A stretch of DNA of 64,000 nucleotides from the NCBI RefSeq assembly GCF_008041935.1, contig NZ_VKAC01000002.1, positions 372,001-436,000 of the forward strand. Reading direction: 5' to 3'. Of the stretch, positions 42,849 to 51,542 are shown piece by piece (the first letter of the stretch is position 1; each line of letters opens with the position of its first letter). The notes below the pieces were generated by a model. The model worked only from the letters and a program-made list of their open reading frames with translations, had not been told where the DNA came from and made no database searches. This DNA is from Quadrisphaera setariae (GTDB taxonomy: Bacteria > Actinomycetota > Actinomycetes > Actinomycetales > Quadrisphaeraceae). The translations under genes and the position numbers were made by a program.

Positions 42849-42964
42849 CTCGCTTATGCACCTGTCGAGCCGGGCGACGGGTGCGCGCTCGGGCGGGTGC
42901 GGTCCGTGACCGATTCGTCACGACGAGTTCGGCGAGCCTCCCGCGCAGGCGGGGGTCGGAGCCC

Positions 42965-42970
42965 TAGCGT
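42965..42970 (+). promoter_or_regulatory. -10 box (TAGCGT) of the zinc-ribbon protein gene
   Basis: TAGCGT sits 34 bases before GTG 43005. Here the transcript has a short leader with GAGGAGG 5 bases before the start, so this gene uses normal initiation. Confidence 0.45.
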
Positions 42971-43004
42971 CTGAGGACGGACCGCAGGACCCGAGGAGGC
43001 CACC

Positions 43005-43367
43005 GTGCCCGACCCGATCACTCCCGCCCCCCGAGCCGGTGAGCCGGCACGGATCACGTGCTCCTGTCCTGTCTGCGGGGCCATGACCCTGCCGGCCGAC
43101 AGCTTCGAGCTGGTGGTGTGCGCCTCCGACGCGGGGCGCAGCTTCTACCAGTTCACCTGCCCGAAGTGCTCGGGCCTGGTCACCAAGCAGGCGTCCGAGC
43201 GCGTGGTCACGGGCCTGTCGGCCCGCGGCGTGCGCGTGGCGAGCCTGCCCATGGAGGCGCTCGAGGACCACGCCGGTCCCGCGCTCACCATGGACGACCT
43301 GCTGGACCTCTCCATCGCGCTGTCCAAGGCCGACGTCGTCGCGGCGGCCCTGTCCGCCACCAGCTGA
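43005..43367 (+). CDS. Small zinc-ribbon-like protein
   Basis: A 120-residue cytosolic protein from GTG 43005 (GAGGAGG upstream). Two Cys pairs, ITCSCPVCGAM and FTCPKCSGLV, spaced as in a four-Cys zinc ribbon, followed by a helical tail ending LDLSIALSKADVVAAAL. Family and role unknown; regulatory or protein-binding roles are common for such ribbons. It ends at a long bidirectional terminator. Confidence 0.75.
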   Translation: MPDPITPAPRAGEPARITCSCPVCGAMTLPADSFELVVCASDAGRSFYQFTCPKCSGLVTKQASERVVTGLSARGVRVASLPMEALEDHAGPALTMDDLLDLSIALSKADVVAAALSATS

Positions 43368-43404
43368 CGGGACCCGCCCTCGGCGCCGCGGTCACCCGGC
43401 CACC

Positions 43405-43459
43405 GATCATGCGGAAGGCCCGCACCTGACGCCCTCAGGTGCGGGTCTTCTGCATGATC
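43405..43459. terminator. Bidirectional terminator, 25-bp stem
   Basis: The left arm starts GATCATGCGGAAGG and ends GCACCTGA; the right arm starts TCAGGTGCGGGTC and ends GCATGATC. Two mismatches in 25, loop CGCCC. It separates convergent genes ending at 43367 and 43472. Confidence 0.8.
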
Positions 43460-43471
43460 ACCGATGAGCGA

Positions 43472-44206
43472 TCAGCGCCACAGGTCGAGCAGCTGCCCCA
43501 CCAGCTCCGGCGCGGAGCCCCAGTCGAGGCCGCCGGAGGCGCCCGGCGCCGCCACGGCCCGCGCCAGCTGCAGCGCTCCCGGCCACCCCCGGTCCTGCGG
43601 GCGGCGCCCGGGGACGAACCAGGCCGGCCCGTCCTCGTCCGCTGCAGGGGTGCCGGACCGCGAGGCGCCGGCGTCCTCGGGGGGCAGCGCGTCCAGCGCC
43701 GTCGCCAGGGCCAGCAGTGGCGACGTCCACGGCGCGCCACCGGCCAGCAGGCGCTCACGGGTCTCGAGGGCCAGCGGCCGCAGCGCCCGCGCCGACGCCG
43801 TGGGCCCGCGGCGCGGGGGAGCGCTGAGCCAGCCGCGCTCCGCCGCGTCCCGCCGCAGAGCCCGCTCGACGTGCGCGGCCCCGCTGGAGCCCCGCAGCTC
43901 GTCGACGTCGTCGAGGTCCCGCACCTCGCGACGCGTGCCGGTGCGCCTCGACACCAGGCGCCGCACCGCCTCCAGCAGCCGCTCCTCGTGCGACCGCAGG
44001 GTCGGACCGTCACCGCCGTGGTCGTCGGCGACCTCCAGGTGCCACGACGGCTCCACCTGGAACCGGTTCGGAGAGGTGCACTCCACGCGCAGGAGTCCGC
44101 GACCGGCGAGGCCGATCAGCGCCGCTCCCACCAGCCGCGGGTGCGACCTGCGCTGCAGCAGCAGGCCCACCTCCGCGGGTGGCACGGTCAGCAGCGGGCT
44201 CTCCAC
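43472..44206 (-). CDS. Hypothetical soluble protein, possibly DUF2207-tail-like
   Basis: A 244-residue protein from GTG 44206 with GGAGG 8 bases upstream. The opening PPAEVGLLLQRRSHPRLVGA, then ALIGLAGRGLLRVE and LRSHEERLLEAVRRLV, resembles the winged-helix-like cytosolic part of DUF2207 proteins, but no membrane segment is present. The rest is Ala/Arg/Pro-rich. Function unknown. Its 5' end is close to, and divergent from, the DUF6328 gene. Confidence 0.65.
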   Translation of the reverse strand: MESPLLTVPPAEVGLLLQRRSHPRLVGAALIGLAGRGLLRVECTSPNRFQVEPSWHLEVADDHGGDGPTLRSHEERLLEAVRRLVSRRTGTRREVRDLDDVDELRGSSGAAHVERALRRDAAERGWLSAPPRRGPTASARALRPLALETRERLLAGGAPWTSPLLALATALDALPPEDAGASRSGTPAADEDGPAWFVPGRRPQDRGWPGALQLARAVAAPGASGGLDWGSAPELVGQLLDLWR

Positions 44207-44247
44207 CGGCGCATCCTCCCGTGCGGTCTGCGCGGCGACCCGCGACC

Positions 44248-44769
44248 ATGGCGGGCGTGGACCCGACGACGAGCGCCGGGTGGCGCGACGAGCGCGGTGA
44301 GACCACCCTCGCCCAGCTCGACAGGCACTGGGCGGAGCTGCTGCAGGAGCTCCGCGTGGTGCAGACCGGCGTCCAGGTGCTCACCGGCTTCCTCCTGACG
44401 CTCCCGTTCCAGCCCCGCTTCGAGCAGGCGCCGACCTGGCAGGTGGTGGTCTACCTCGTGGGCGTGGGCCTGGCGGTGCTCGCGACGGCCTTGTTCGCCG
44501 CGCCCGTGAGCGTGCACCGGGCGGTCTTCCGGCGCCGGGCCCGAGCGGAGCTGGTCCTGGTGGGCCACCGCTGCGCGGTGGCGGGGCTCGCGTGCCTGGC
44601 GGGGGCGCTCGTCGCCGTCGTCCTGCTGGTGGTGTCCGTGCTGCTCGGAGGTGGCCCGGGCCTCGTGGCCGGTGGCGTCGCCGTCGTCGTCTTCACCGGG
44701 CTGTGGGGCGTGCTGCCGCTCACCCTGCGCCGCCGCGCCCTGCGCGCCACCCGCCAGCCCTCCGCGTGA
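44248..44769 (+). CDS. DUF6328-family membrane protein
   Basis: About 173 residues from ATG 44248. The family signature ELLQELRVVQTGVQVLTGFL and LTLPFQPRFEQ is clear, followed by four membrane helices. Function unknown; the family is largely actinobacterial. It ends shortly before the HelD stop on the other strand. Confidence 0.82.
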   Translation: MAGVDPTTSAGWRDERGETTLAQLDRHWAELLQELRVVQTGVQVLTGFLLTLPFQPRFEQAPTWQVVVYLVGVGLAVLATALFAAPVSVHRAVFRRRARAELVLVGHRCAVAGLACLAGALVAVVLLVVSVLLGGGPGLVAGGVAVVVFTGLWGVLPLTLRRRALRATRQPSA

Positions 44770-44790
44770 TCACGCTCGGGAGGGGGCGGG

Positions 44791-46866
44791 TCAGGTCAGC
44801 TCGGCGGGGAGGCCCTCGGCGCCGACCACCGTCAGGCTCGTGACGGCGCGGGTGAGCACCACGTAGAGGCGCTGCAGCCCCCGGGGCTCGGCCGCGAGGA
44901 TGGCGGCGGGGTCGACGACGACGACGTGGTCGTGCTCGAGGCCCTTCGCCAGGCCGGCAGGCACCACCACCACGTGACCGGAGAGCTGGTCACCGGTGCC
45001 GCTGTCTCCCAGCACGGCGACGTCCAGACCGGCTGACCGCAGGGCCGCGGCGGTGGGCTCGACGGCGGCGTCGGCGCAGATGACGGCCGTCGACCCCTCC
45101 TGCGCGGCGCGGTCGGCGGCCACCTCCACCAGGTCGGCGGCCTGGCGCATCCGCAACGACCCGGGAGCGCGCCGGGCCGCGCGCGGACCGGGCAGGTCGG
45201 GGGCGATCGAGGGCAGCAGCCGGGCGGCGAAGTCGAGCACCTCACCCGGCACGCGGTAGCCGACGGTGAGGGGCCGCACGGTCGCCTGCGGCCGGCCCAG
45301 GTGGGCCATCACCGCGGACCACCGCCCCAGGGAGGCGTGGTGGGTGGCCTGGGCGAGGTCGCCGAGCACGGTGAGCGACCCGGTGGCCAGCCGCCGCCCG
45401 ATCGCGCGGCACTGCATGGCGGTGAGGTCCTGGGCCTCGTCGACGACGATGTGCTCGAAGGTGTCCGGGCGCTCCAGCAGCCCCTCGACCTCGTCGAGGA
45501 GGACGACGTCGGCGGCCGTCCACGGAGCGCGGGCCAGTGAGCGCGGGCGGGTCTCCCAGCGCAGGGCGGCCTGCTCGTCGGCGTCGAGGACCCCGTCGGC
45601 GGCCCTGGCGAGCAGCGCCGGGTCGCTGTAGAGGTCCGCGAGCAGGTCGACGGCGCGGCGCGCCGGCCAGGCGGCGTCGACTGCTGCCTTCACCGGCCTG
45701 CTGCGCGCGGCGCGGGCCGTCTCGCCGTCGGTGGGGGCGAAGCCGGCGGCCTCGCCCTGGCGGCGGGCGTCCTCGGCGACCGCCCGCGCCAGCCGGGCGC
45801 GCGCTGCGGAGTAGTAGACCTCGCGCCGCTCCGCCGGGGCGGCGACCTTCTCCGCCAGGGTGCGCACCACGGACGCCACCCGGCTCGCCCGCACCCGGTA
45901 GCGCCGGGCGGCCAGCTCCAGCACGACGTCCTCGAGGGGCTCGCGCACGGCGTCCAGCAGCGCCCGCTGGAGCACCTGCGCCATGCGCGGGTCGGCCTTG
46001 ACGGCCTCGACCTCGGGGGCGTCGGCGGCGCGCACCGCCACCGCCGGGCCGAGGTCGGCGACGGTGCACTGGGTGACGTCCACCTCGCCCAGGGCGGGCA
46101 GCACCTGGTCGATGTAGTGCAGGAACGCCCGGTTCGGGCCCACCACCAGCACGCCGCTGCGGCGCAGCCGATCCGCGTGGCTGTAGAGGAGGAACGCCGC
46201 GCGGTGCAGCCCGACGGCGGTCTTGCCGGTGCCCGGGGCGCCCTGGATGCAGACGGACTCCTCGATCGGGGCGCGGACGATGTCGTCCTGGTCGGGCTGG
46301 ATGGTGGCGACGATGTCGCGCATCGGTCCGCTGCGCGGGCGCTCGATCTCCGCGACCACCAGCTGCCCCAGGGCCGGTCCGCCGTCACCGCCGCGCTCGT
46401 CGTCGTCCTGGTGTCCTCTGGAGGCCGTGCGGGTGAGGTCCTCGTCCTCGTAGCTGGTGAGCTCCCCGCGGGAGAACCCGAAGCGACGGCGCAGCAGCAG
46501 GCCCTGGGGGTCGGCGGCGCTGGCCTGGTAGTAGGTGCGGCTGACCGGCGCGCGCCAGTCGATGACCTGCGGGTCGCCCGCAGGGTCCGTGACGTGGCGG
46601 CGCCCGATGTGCAGCTCTCGGTCGGGCTGGTCGATGCGTCCGAAGAACGCCGGGACGTCGGGCAGGTCGGCCAGCGACCGCAGCCGCTCGGCGCGCTGGG
46701 CGCCGAGGCGCTCGGAGGCGTAGGCGTCACCGCCGACGTCGACGAGCGCCTCGGCGGTGCTGCGCATGTGCGCCAGGCACTCGCCGACGTGGTCGAGGAA
46801 GGCCCTCTCGCCCTCCAGGACGAGGTCGCCGGGTGGGGGTGGGAGGTCTGCGCCGGATCGAGCCAC
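44791..46866 (-). CDS. helD: HelD-like RNA polymerase-associated helicase
   Basis: A 691-residue superfamily-1 (UvrD-like) ATPase. The N-terminal coiled-coil/secondary-channel arm (1-190) is followed by Walker A GAPGTGKTAVGLHRAAFL (about 215), Walker B HIVVDEAQDLTAMQ, motif III-like GDLAQATHHAS, motif IV-V region VGYRVPGEVLDFA and a C-terminal VLTRAV. The order and the arm match HelD, which pries stalled RNA polymerase off DNA and, in mycobacteria and streptomycetes, lowers rifampicin sensitivity. GTG 46866 has TAGGGT 9 bases upstream, a near-leaderless layout. Confidence 0.9.
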   Translation of the reverse strand: MARSGADLPPPPGDLVLEGERAFLDHVGECLAHMRSTAEALVDVGGDAYASERLGAQRAERLRSLADLPDVPAFFGRIDQPDRELHIGRRHVTDPAGDPQVIDWRAPVSRTYYQASAADPQGLLLRRRFGFSRGELTSYEDEDLTRTASRGHQDDDERGGDGGPALGQLVVAEIERPRSGPMRDIVATIQPDQDDIVRAPIEESVCIQGAPGTGKTAVGLHRAAFLLYSHADRLRRSGVLVVGPNRAFLHYIDQVLPALGEVDVTQCTVADLGPAVAVRAADAPEVEAVKADPRMAQVLQRALLDAVREPLEDVVLELAARRYRVRASRVASVVRTLAEKVAAPAERREVYYSAARARLARAVAEDARRQGEAAGFAPTDGETARAARSRPVKAAVDAAWPARRAVDLLADLYSDPALLARAADGVLDADEQAALRWETRPRSLARAPWTAADVVLLDEVEGLLERPDTFEHIVVDEAQDLTAMQCRAIGRRLATGSLTVLGDLAQATHHASLGRWSAVMAHLGRPQATVRPLTVGYRVPGEVLDFAARLLPSIAPDLPGPRAARRAPGSLRMRQAADLVEVAADRAAQEGSTAVICADAAVEPTAAALRSAGLDVAVLGDSGTGDQLSGHVVVVPAGLAKGLEHDHVVVVDPAAILAAEPRGLQRLYVVLTRAVTSLTVVGAEGLPAELT

Positions 46867-46940
46867 GAGCCGAAGACCCTACTGCTCTCCGCCGTGTCCT
46901 CGGTGTCACCGAGCCTGCGTGCTCATGGTCGGGGCGCGCG

Positions 46941-47885
46941 TCAGTCCTCGCTGTGGACCACGGCCACCGGGCCGTGCGCGTGGTGGATGACCGCACGGCT
47001 GACCGAGCCGAGCAGCAGCCCGCGGAAGCCGCCGGAGCCGCGCGTGCCCACCACGAGCAGCTCCGCGCCGCGCGCCGCCTCGAGCAGGGCGGTCGCGGGG
47101 TGGTCGCGCACCACCCGCTCGTGGACCACCACGTCGGGCACGGTCTGCCGGGCGTCGGCGACCACCTGCGCCAGCAGGTCGGCCTGGGCCCGCTCCAGGG
47201 CCACGAGCTGCGCGTGCGCGGGCCCGTGCTGCGTGGACCCCCACAGCGACGGCGGCTGCCACGCCCGCACGGCCGTGACCTCCGAGCCGCGGGCCGCGGC
47301 GGCCCGGAGCGCGAAGACCAGGGCCCGGCACGCCGCAGGGGAGCTGTCCGCACCGACCACCACGCCGCGCCCCGTCGCCGCCGGTGCCTCAGACGCGTCC
47401 GGTGGCCTGACGACGACGACGGGGCAGTGCGCGTGCACAGCGACCTGCGCGCTCGTGGACCCGAGCATGAGATCGGCGAAGGCGCCGTGACCGCGCGAGC
47501 CGAGCACCACCAGGCGCGCGGCCGCGCTCTCCTCCAGGAGGGCGGGGACGGCGGCGGCCCAGTCGTGGACAGCGCTGCCCACCTCGAGGCCGGAGTGGTC
47601 GCCGCGGAGGCGCGTCAGGGCCTGGTCGGCCAGCTGCTCACCGAGCCGGCGGAGGTCCGGCGGCGCCAGCAGCGCACCCGCGGCCTCCGGGCTCGCCACC
47701 GGGTGCCAGTCGACGCAGACCACCACGCGCAGCGGTGCGCCGAGGCGTTCGGCCTCCTCGCCCGCCCAGGCCAGGGCGCGCACGGACCCGTCCGAGCCGT
47801 CGTACCCGACCACCACGTGGTGCCTGCCCGGCGGCGGTGGGTCGGGCCGCCGGCGGACGTCGTGCTCCTGCTCCGAGGTGGACAC
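46941..47885 (-). CDS. Universal stress protein with two Usp domains
   Basis: A 314-residue tandem Usp. Each half has the ATP-binding signature: VLGSRGHGAFADLMLGSTS in domain 1 (about 120-150) and VVGTRGSGGFRGLLLGSVS in domain 2. Domain 1 opens with VVVGYDGSDGSVRALAWA. Actinobacterial tandem Usps respond to hypoxia and other stress. GTG 47885 has a GGAGGGAGG ribosome site. Confidence 0.93.
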   Translation of the reverse strand: MSTSEQEHDVRRRPDPPPPGRHHVVVGYDGSDGSVRALAWAGEEAERLGAPLRVVVCVDWHPVASPEAAGALLAPPDLRRLGEQLADQALTRLRGDHSGLEVGSAVHDWAAAVPALLEESAAARLVVLGSRGHGAFADLMLGSTSAQVAVHAHCPVVVVRPPDASEAPAATGRGVVVGADSSPAACRALVFALRAAAARGSEVTAVRAWQPPSLWGSTQHGPAHAQLVALERAQADLLAQVVADARQTVPDVVVHERVVRDHPATALLEAARGAELLVVGTRGSGGFRGLLLGSVSRAVIHHAHGPVAVVHSED

Positions 47886-48197
47886 GTCAGGCCTCCCTCC
47901 TGCGCCGACCGGGCTCCGTCGCCCGATCGGGAGACCGCAGGTTACGGCGGTGGCAGCCGCTGGGGAAGGGCCTGACGGGTGGCGGTCCGGACGACGGGAG
48001 CGCCTCCCTCCAGGTCTCCGGCGCCGGCGGCAGCTGACGTCGATGGCGGCCCGGCGCTCGTCACGGCGGCGCTGGCGGCCACCGCCCTGCGGCGCACCAC
48101 CTGCAGAGCGCCTGCGCCGAGCTGGACACCACCGAACGCGACCAGGCGCTGGGCCGACCCGTCAGCGTCCGAACCTGGCGATGAGCAGGAACGACGA
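47886..48197. other. Gene-free stretch between usp and the tRNA terminator
   Basis: About 310 bases with only random GC-rich frames. It should contain the usp promoter; no clear box is visible. Confidence 0.5.
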
Positions 48198-48227
48198 AGC
48201 CCCTGCCAGCTGTGCTGGTCAGGGGCT
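48198..48227 (-). terminator. Terminator of the tRNA-Leu gene
   Basis: On the minus strand AGCCCCTGACCAGC, loop ACA, GCTGGCAGGGGCT, a 13-bp stem with one bulge, starting 8 bases after the tRNA end. Confidence 0.7.
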
Positions 48228-48235
48228 CTTCGCGG

Positions 48236-48320
48236 TGTCCGAGGGGGGACTTGAACCCCCACGCCCTATACGGGCACTAGCACCTCAAGCTAGCGCGTCT
48301 GCCTATTCCGCCACCCGGAC
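48236..48320 (-). tRNA. tRNA-Leu (anticodon GAG)
   Basis: 85 nt. Acceptor stem GTCCGGG / CTCGGAC with one G-U pair, anticodon stem CTAGC / GCTAG around loop TTGAGGT (anticodon GAG), a long class II variable arm (GCCCGTATAGGGC) and T-arm GGGGGTTCAAGTCCCC. Discriminator A73; CCA is not encoded. It reads CUC/CUU leucine codons. Confidence 0.97.
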
Positions 48321-48333
48321 GAGTGCGTGGATG

Positions 48334-48339
48334 ACACTA
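48334..48339 (-). promoter_or_regulatory. -10 box of the tRNA-Leu promoter (TAGTGT)
   Basis: On the minus strand TAGTGT, 13 bases before the mature tRNA 5' end. No convincing -35 is seen. Confidence 0.5.
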
Positions 48340-48764
48340 GCACCAGGCCGACCCGGACCCGACGCCGCCTCCGCGTGACGCGCCGGGGTCCCGGCCGCGC
48401 ACGGCCGGCGTCCAGCGGGTGAGGCGGATGCTCGTCGTCAGACGTCGACGTGAGCGCCGCAGACGAGTGGTGCTCGCCGACCTGGTCCGTGACCGGCGGG
48501 CGCTGCGCTCCTTCCGACACCCGGCGCGCGCGCCAGGTCTCCTTGCAGGCTGCGCGCGCCCCCAGGGGCTGACCCTGCACGGTGGAGGCCTGACGGCGGC
48601 GGCTCCGCGCTGCCGCACCCCGCCGCGCGCGCCCGCCTGCCGGTGCAGGCGGTGGACGCGCTGTGCGCTGCGAGCGAGGCGCGCGCGGAGGCGCCGCCCC
48701 AGCACGCCCGGGCGGTGCGGCCAGGCCTGGTGAGCCGCTCGCCGCGGCTGGCTGGCCCTGAGCG
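48340..48764. other. Gene-free stretch between tRNA-Leu and the PBP gene
   Basis: About 425 bases. Frames are Arg/Ala-rich and random. I see no gene, RNA or clear hairpin. Confidence 0.5.
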
Positions 48765-50951
48765 TCAGCGCCAGGTGAGCGGCACCAGCGACGGCGGCTG
48801 ACCGCTGGGGGCGATGCCCTGCTGGGCGAGGGCGTAGCTCATGACGTCGGAGAACACCGGCGCCGCGGCCACGCCGCCGTAGTGGTGCGCGAGGTCGGGG
48901 TGCTGGACGATCACGGCGACGACGATCTGTGGGTCCTCCGCGGGCGCCATCCCGATGAACGAGGCCGTGTACTGCGCGGTGCCCGTCTTCCGCGAGGCCT
49001 GGAGGTCTTGGGCGGTGCCTGTCTTGCCCGCCACGCGGAAGCCGGGGACGGCGGCGTTCATGCCGGTGCCCTCCGAGGAGACGACGCCCTCGAGCATCGA
49101 GGTGACCTGGGCGGCCGTCGTCGGGCTGACGATGCGCGTCCCGGTGGGAGCGGGGGTGGCGACGAAGGCGCCGGAGGCGTCGGTGGTGCCGGCGATGATG
49201 CGCGGCGGCACGCGCACCCCGCCGTTGGCGATGGTGGCGTAGACCTGCGCGGCCTGCAGGGCGTTGACCGCGTACCCCTGGCCGAAGAGCACGACGTAGG
49301 GCGTGCGCACGTCGTCGTCCCAGGTGTCCGGGGTGTCCAGCAGCCCTCGGGTCTCACCGGGAAGACCCAGCTGCTTCTGGCCCAGTCCGAAGGCGCGCAG
49401 GTAGTCGTAGCGCTGCTGCAGGGTGAGCTGCCGCCCCACCATGACGGTCCCCACGTTGGACGACTCCGCCAGCACCCCCGCGAACGTCAGCTTCTGCGGC
49501 GCGTGGTCGTGGGAGTCCCGGATGACCTCCCTGCCACCTGGCAGGACCATCCGGTCGGGCACCACCAGCTGGGTCTCCGGCGTGGCCAGCCCCTGCTCGA
49601 TGGCGGCGGCCGCGGTGATGACCTTGCCGGTGGAGCCCGGCTCGAAGACGTCCTCCAGCGACCGGTTGTGCCGCTGCGCCTCAGGTGTGGCTCCGGGGTC
49701 GGCCGGGTCGATGGAGCCTGACTCCGCCAGCGCCAGCACCTGCCCGTCCTTGGTCATCGCCACCACGGACACCCACGCCGCGCTGGTCGCCGCGGCCTGC
49801 GCGGTGGCGGCGCGCTGGGCGTAGAACTGCAGGTCGGCGTCGATGGTGAGGCGCACGTCGCGGCCGTCGACGGCGGGCACGTCCAGGGAGTCCGCCAGCG
49901 GGATCTTCTGGCCCTTCGCGCCCTTCTCGTACACGCGGTACCCGTCGGTCCCGCGCAGCACCTCGTCCTGCGACCTCTCGATCCCGGCCAGCGCCGCGCC
50001 GTCGGTGCTGACGTACCCGACGAGGTTGCCCGCCGTCGTACCGGCCGGGTAGGTGCGCAGGTCGGTCCGGGTGCTGCTCAGGCCGGGGATCGCCAGTGCC
50101 TGCACCTGCCGGCGCACCGCGGGGGTCACGCCGCTGGCGAGCTTCGTCCACAGCACCGGCGTGCCGTCGGCGTGGGTGCGCGGCGTGAGCAGCGCGGTGA
50201 GCTCAGCCTCGGGCACGCCGAGCACCGGCGACAGCAGCGCTGCCGCGTCCGCGGCGGTGCGCAGCGTCGGGTGCCGCTTGCTGGGCCCCTTGAACAGCTC
50301 GGGGTTGGCCTCGATGTCGCGCCGCTCGACGTCCTGCGCGAGCACGGCGCCGTCGCGGTCGGTGATGCTGCCACGCAGGGCGGGCAGCGGGTCCTTCGCG
50401 AGGCGCTGGCCGAGTGCCCTCTCGGCGAGGGGACCGGCGTCGGTGACCTGCAGCTGCACGAGCCGGCCGGTGAACACCCCCGCCACCAGGACCAGGACGA
50501 CGACGAGCGCCGCCGTGCGCCGCTGGGGCGAGCCCGCGCGCGGTGCCCACCGGGAGGTGGGGCGGCGAGCCGGCCGGGCGGCTCGAGCGGGGCGCGGGGT
50601 CCGCGCCGGGCGCACCGGGCGCGCGGGACGCCCCGGGGTGCTGCGCTGCACAGGACGAGCGGTGCGAGCGGGTCGGGCTGCTGTCGCGGACCCGCTCGTC
50701 GCACCTGCCGCCGTGCTGCTGGTGGAACGGGCGGACGACCTGCTGCTCTGCGCCGTGCGCGGCACGGGGACGGGCGCCGGACCCTTCCGCGGCGTCGCGG
50801 TGCCCCCGGTGCCCGGGGTGCGCGCGGGCGTCGGGCGTGCGGAGCCCGAGCGGGACACCGGGGAGCCGGGCGCAGCGGTGCGGGGTCCGGTGGTGCGGGG
50901 CGCAGCGGTGCCGCCCGGCTGGCGGGCTCCGGGCGTGCCGGACGGGCTCAC
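48765..50951 (-). CDS. ftsI: FtsI-type class B penicillin-binding protein
   Basis: About 728 residues; transpeptidase that cross-links septal peptidoglycan outside the membrane. A cytosolic tail of about 145 Pro/Arg/Ala/Thr-rich residues precedes one membrane helix (TAALVVVLVLVAGVFTG), a dimerisation domain (GSITDRDGAVLAQDVERRD) and the transpeptidase. The catalytic set is intact: Ser440 in EPGSTGKV (SxxK), SSN near 497-499 and Lys643 in GKTGTAQ. GTG 50951 is supported by CAGACT 7 bases upstream. The reading frame stays open far upstream but that part is antisense to other genes. A lone gene, not in a dcw cluster here, so it could be a second FtsI/PBP2 paralogue. Confidence 0.9.
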   Translation of the reverse strand: MSPSGTPGARQPGGTAAPRTTGPRTAAPGSPVSRSGSARPTPARTPGTGGTATPRKGPAPVPVPRTAQSSRSSARSTSSTAAGATSGSATAARPARTARPVQRSTPGRPARPVRPARTPRPARAARPARRPTSRWAPRAGSPQRRTAALVVVLVLVAGVFTGRLVQLQVTDAGPLAERALGQRLAKDPLPALRGSITDRDGAVLAQDVERRDIEANPELFKGPSKRHPTLRTAADAAALLSPVLGVPEAELTALLTPRTHADGTPVLWTKLASGVTPAVRRQVQALAIPGLSSTRTDLRTYPAGTTAGNLVGYVSTDGAALAGIERSQDEVLRGTDGYRVYEKGAKGQKIPLADSLDVPAVDGRDVRLTIDADLQFYAQRAATAQAAATSAAWVSVVAMTKDGQVLALAESGSIDPADPGATPEAQRHNRSLEDVFEPGSTGKVITAAAAIEQGLATPETQLVVPDRMVLPGGREVIRDSHDHAPQKLTFAGVLAESSNVGTVMVGRQLTLQQRYDYLRAFGLGQKQLGLPGETRGLLDTPDTWDDDVRTPYVVLFGQGYAVNALQAAQVYATIANGGVRVPPRIIAGTTDASGAFVATPAPTGTRIVSPTTAAQVTSMLEGVVSSEGTGMNAAVPGFRVAGKTGTAQDLQASRKTGTAQYTASFIGMAPAEDPQIVVAVIVQHPDLAHHYGGVAAAPVFSDVMSYALAQQGIAPSGQPPSLVPLTWR

Positions 50952-50958
50952 GCCGCAC

Positions 50959-50964
50959 AGTCTG
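50959..50964 (-). promoter_or_regulatory. -10 box of the PBP gene (CAGACT)
   Basis: CAGACT ends exactly 7 bases before GTG 50951 on the minus strand. The same hexamer and spacing precede the glycosyltransferase at 51543. Confidence 0.55.
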
Positions 50965-51112
50965 GTGGCGCAGAACCCCCGATCACCGGCATTTGCGCCG
51001 GTCGGCGCGCCCGCGCACCGCGGGTCCAGCGCTCGCCGTCCGGGATTGACGTCAGCGATGCGGCCCACGACGGTGGCGCGATGGTCGTGACGCCGTTCGA
51101 AGGGCCGGTCCG

Positions 51113-51484
51113 GTGAGAGTGCTGCACATGGCCTCGAGGTCGGTCTGGGAGCGCGCGCAGCGCGACGGTGCCTACCGCGGCTCGACGCTCGGCGCCGACC
51201 TCGAAGAGGTCGGCTTCGTGCACGCCTCCACGGCCGACCAGCTCCCCGGGGTCGTCGAGCGGTTCTACGCCGGAGAGGACCTCGCCGACCACGTGCTCCT
51301 CGTCGTCGACGTCGAGGCGTGCGAGGCCGCCGGCTCGCCCGTGCGGTGGGAGGGACCCGTCGAGCACGGCGGTCCGTTCCCGCACGTCTACGGCCCGGTG
51401 CCGCTGACCGCGGTGGTCTCGACCGGGTCCGTCGAGCGCGGCCCTGACGGTCGGCTGAGCCTGCCGGAGCTCGGCGGTGCGTGA
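51113..51484 (+). CDS. DUF952-family protein
   Basis: A 123-residue cytosolic protein from GTG 51113. The family pattern is clear: LHMASRSVWERAQRDGAYRG, GFVHASTADQLPGVVERFY, then HGGPFPHVYGPVPLTAV near the end. DUF952 proteins share a fold with small ADP-ribose or glutathione-related proteins, but the role is unknown. It stands between the PBP gene (divergent) and the glycan locus. Confidence 0.88.
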   Translation: MRVLHMASRSVWERAQRDGAYRGSTLGADLEEVGFVHASTADQLPGVVERFYAGEDLADHVLLVVDVEACEAAGSPVRWEGPVEHGGPFPHVYGPVPLTAVVSTGSVERGPDGRLSLPELGGA

Positions 51485-51529
51485 GACCCACCGGGTGCGC
51501 GACGGAGTGCCGGGTTCGAACAGGTGATG

Positions 51530-51535
51530 CAGACT
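51530..51535 (+). promoter_or_regulatory. -10 box of the first glycan module (CAGACT)
   Basis: CAGACT ends 7 bases before GTG 51543, with no ribosome site. Same layout as the PBP gene. Confidence 0.55.
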
Positions 51536-51542
51536 GCCCGTC

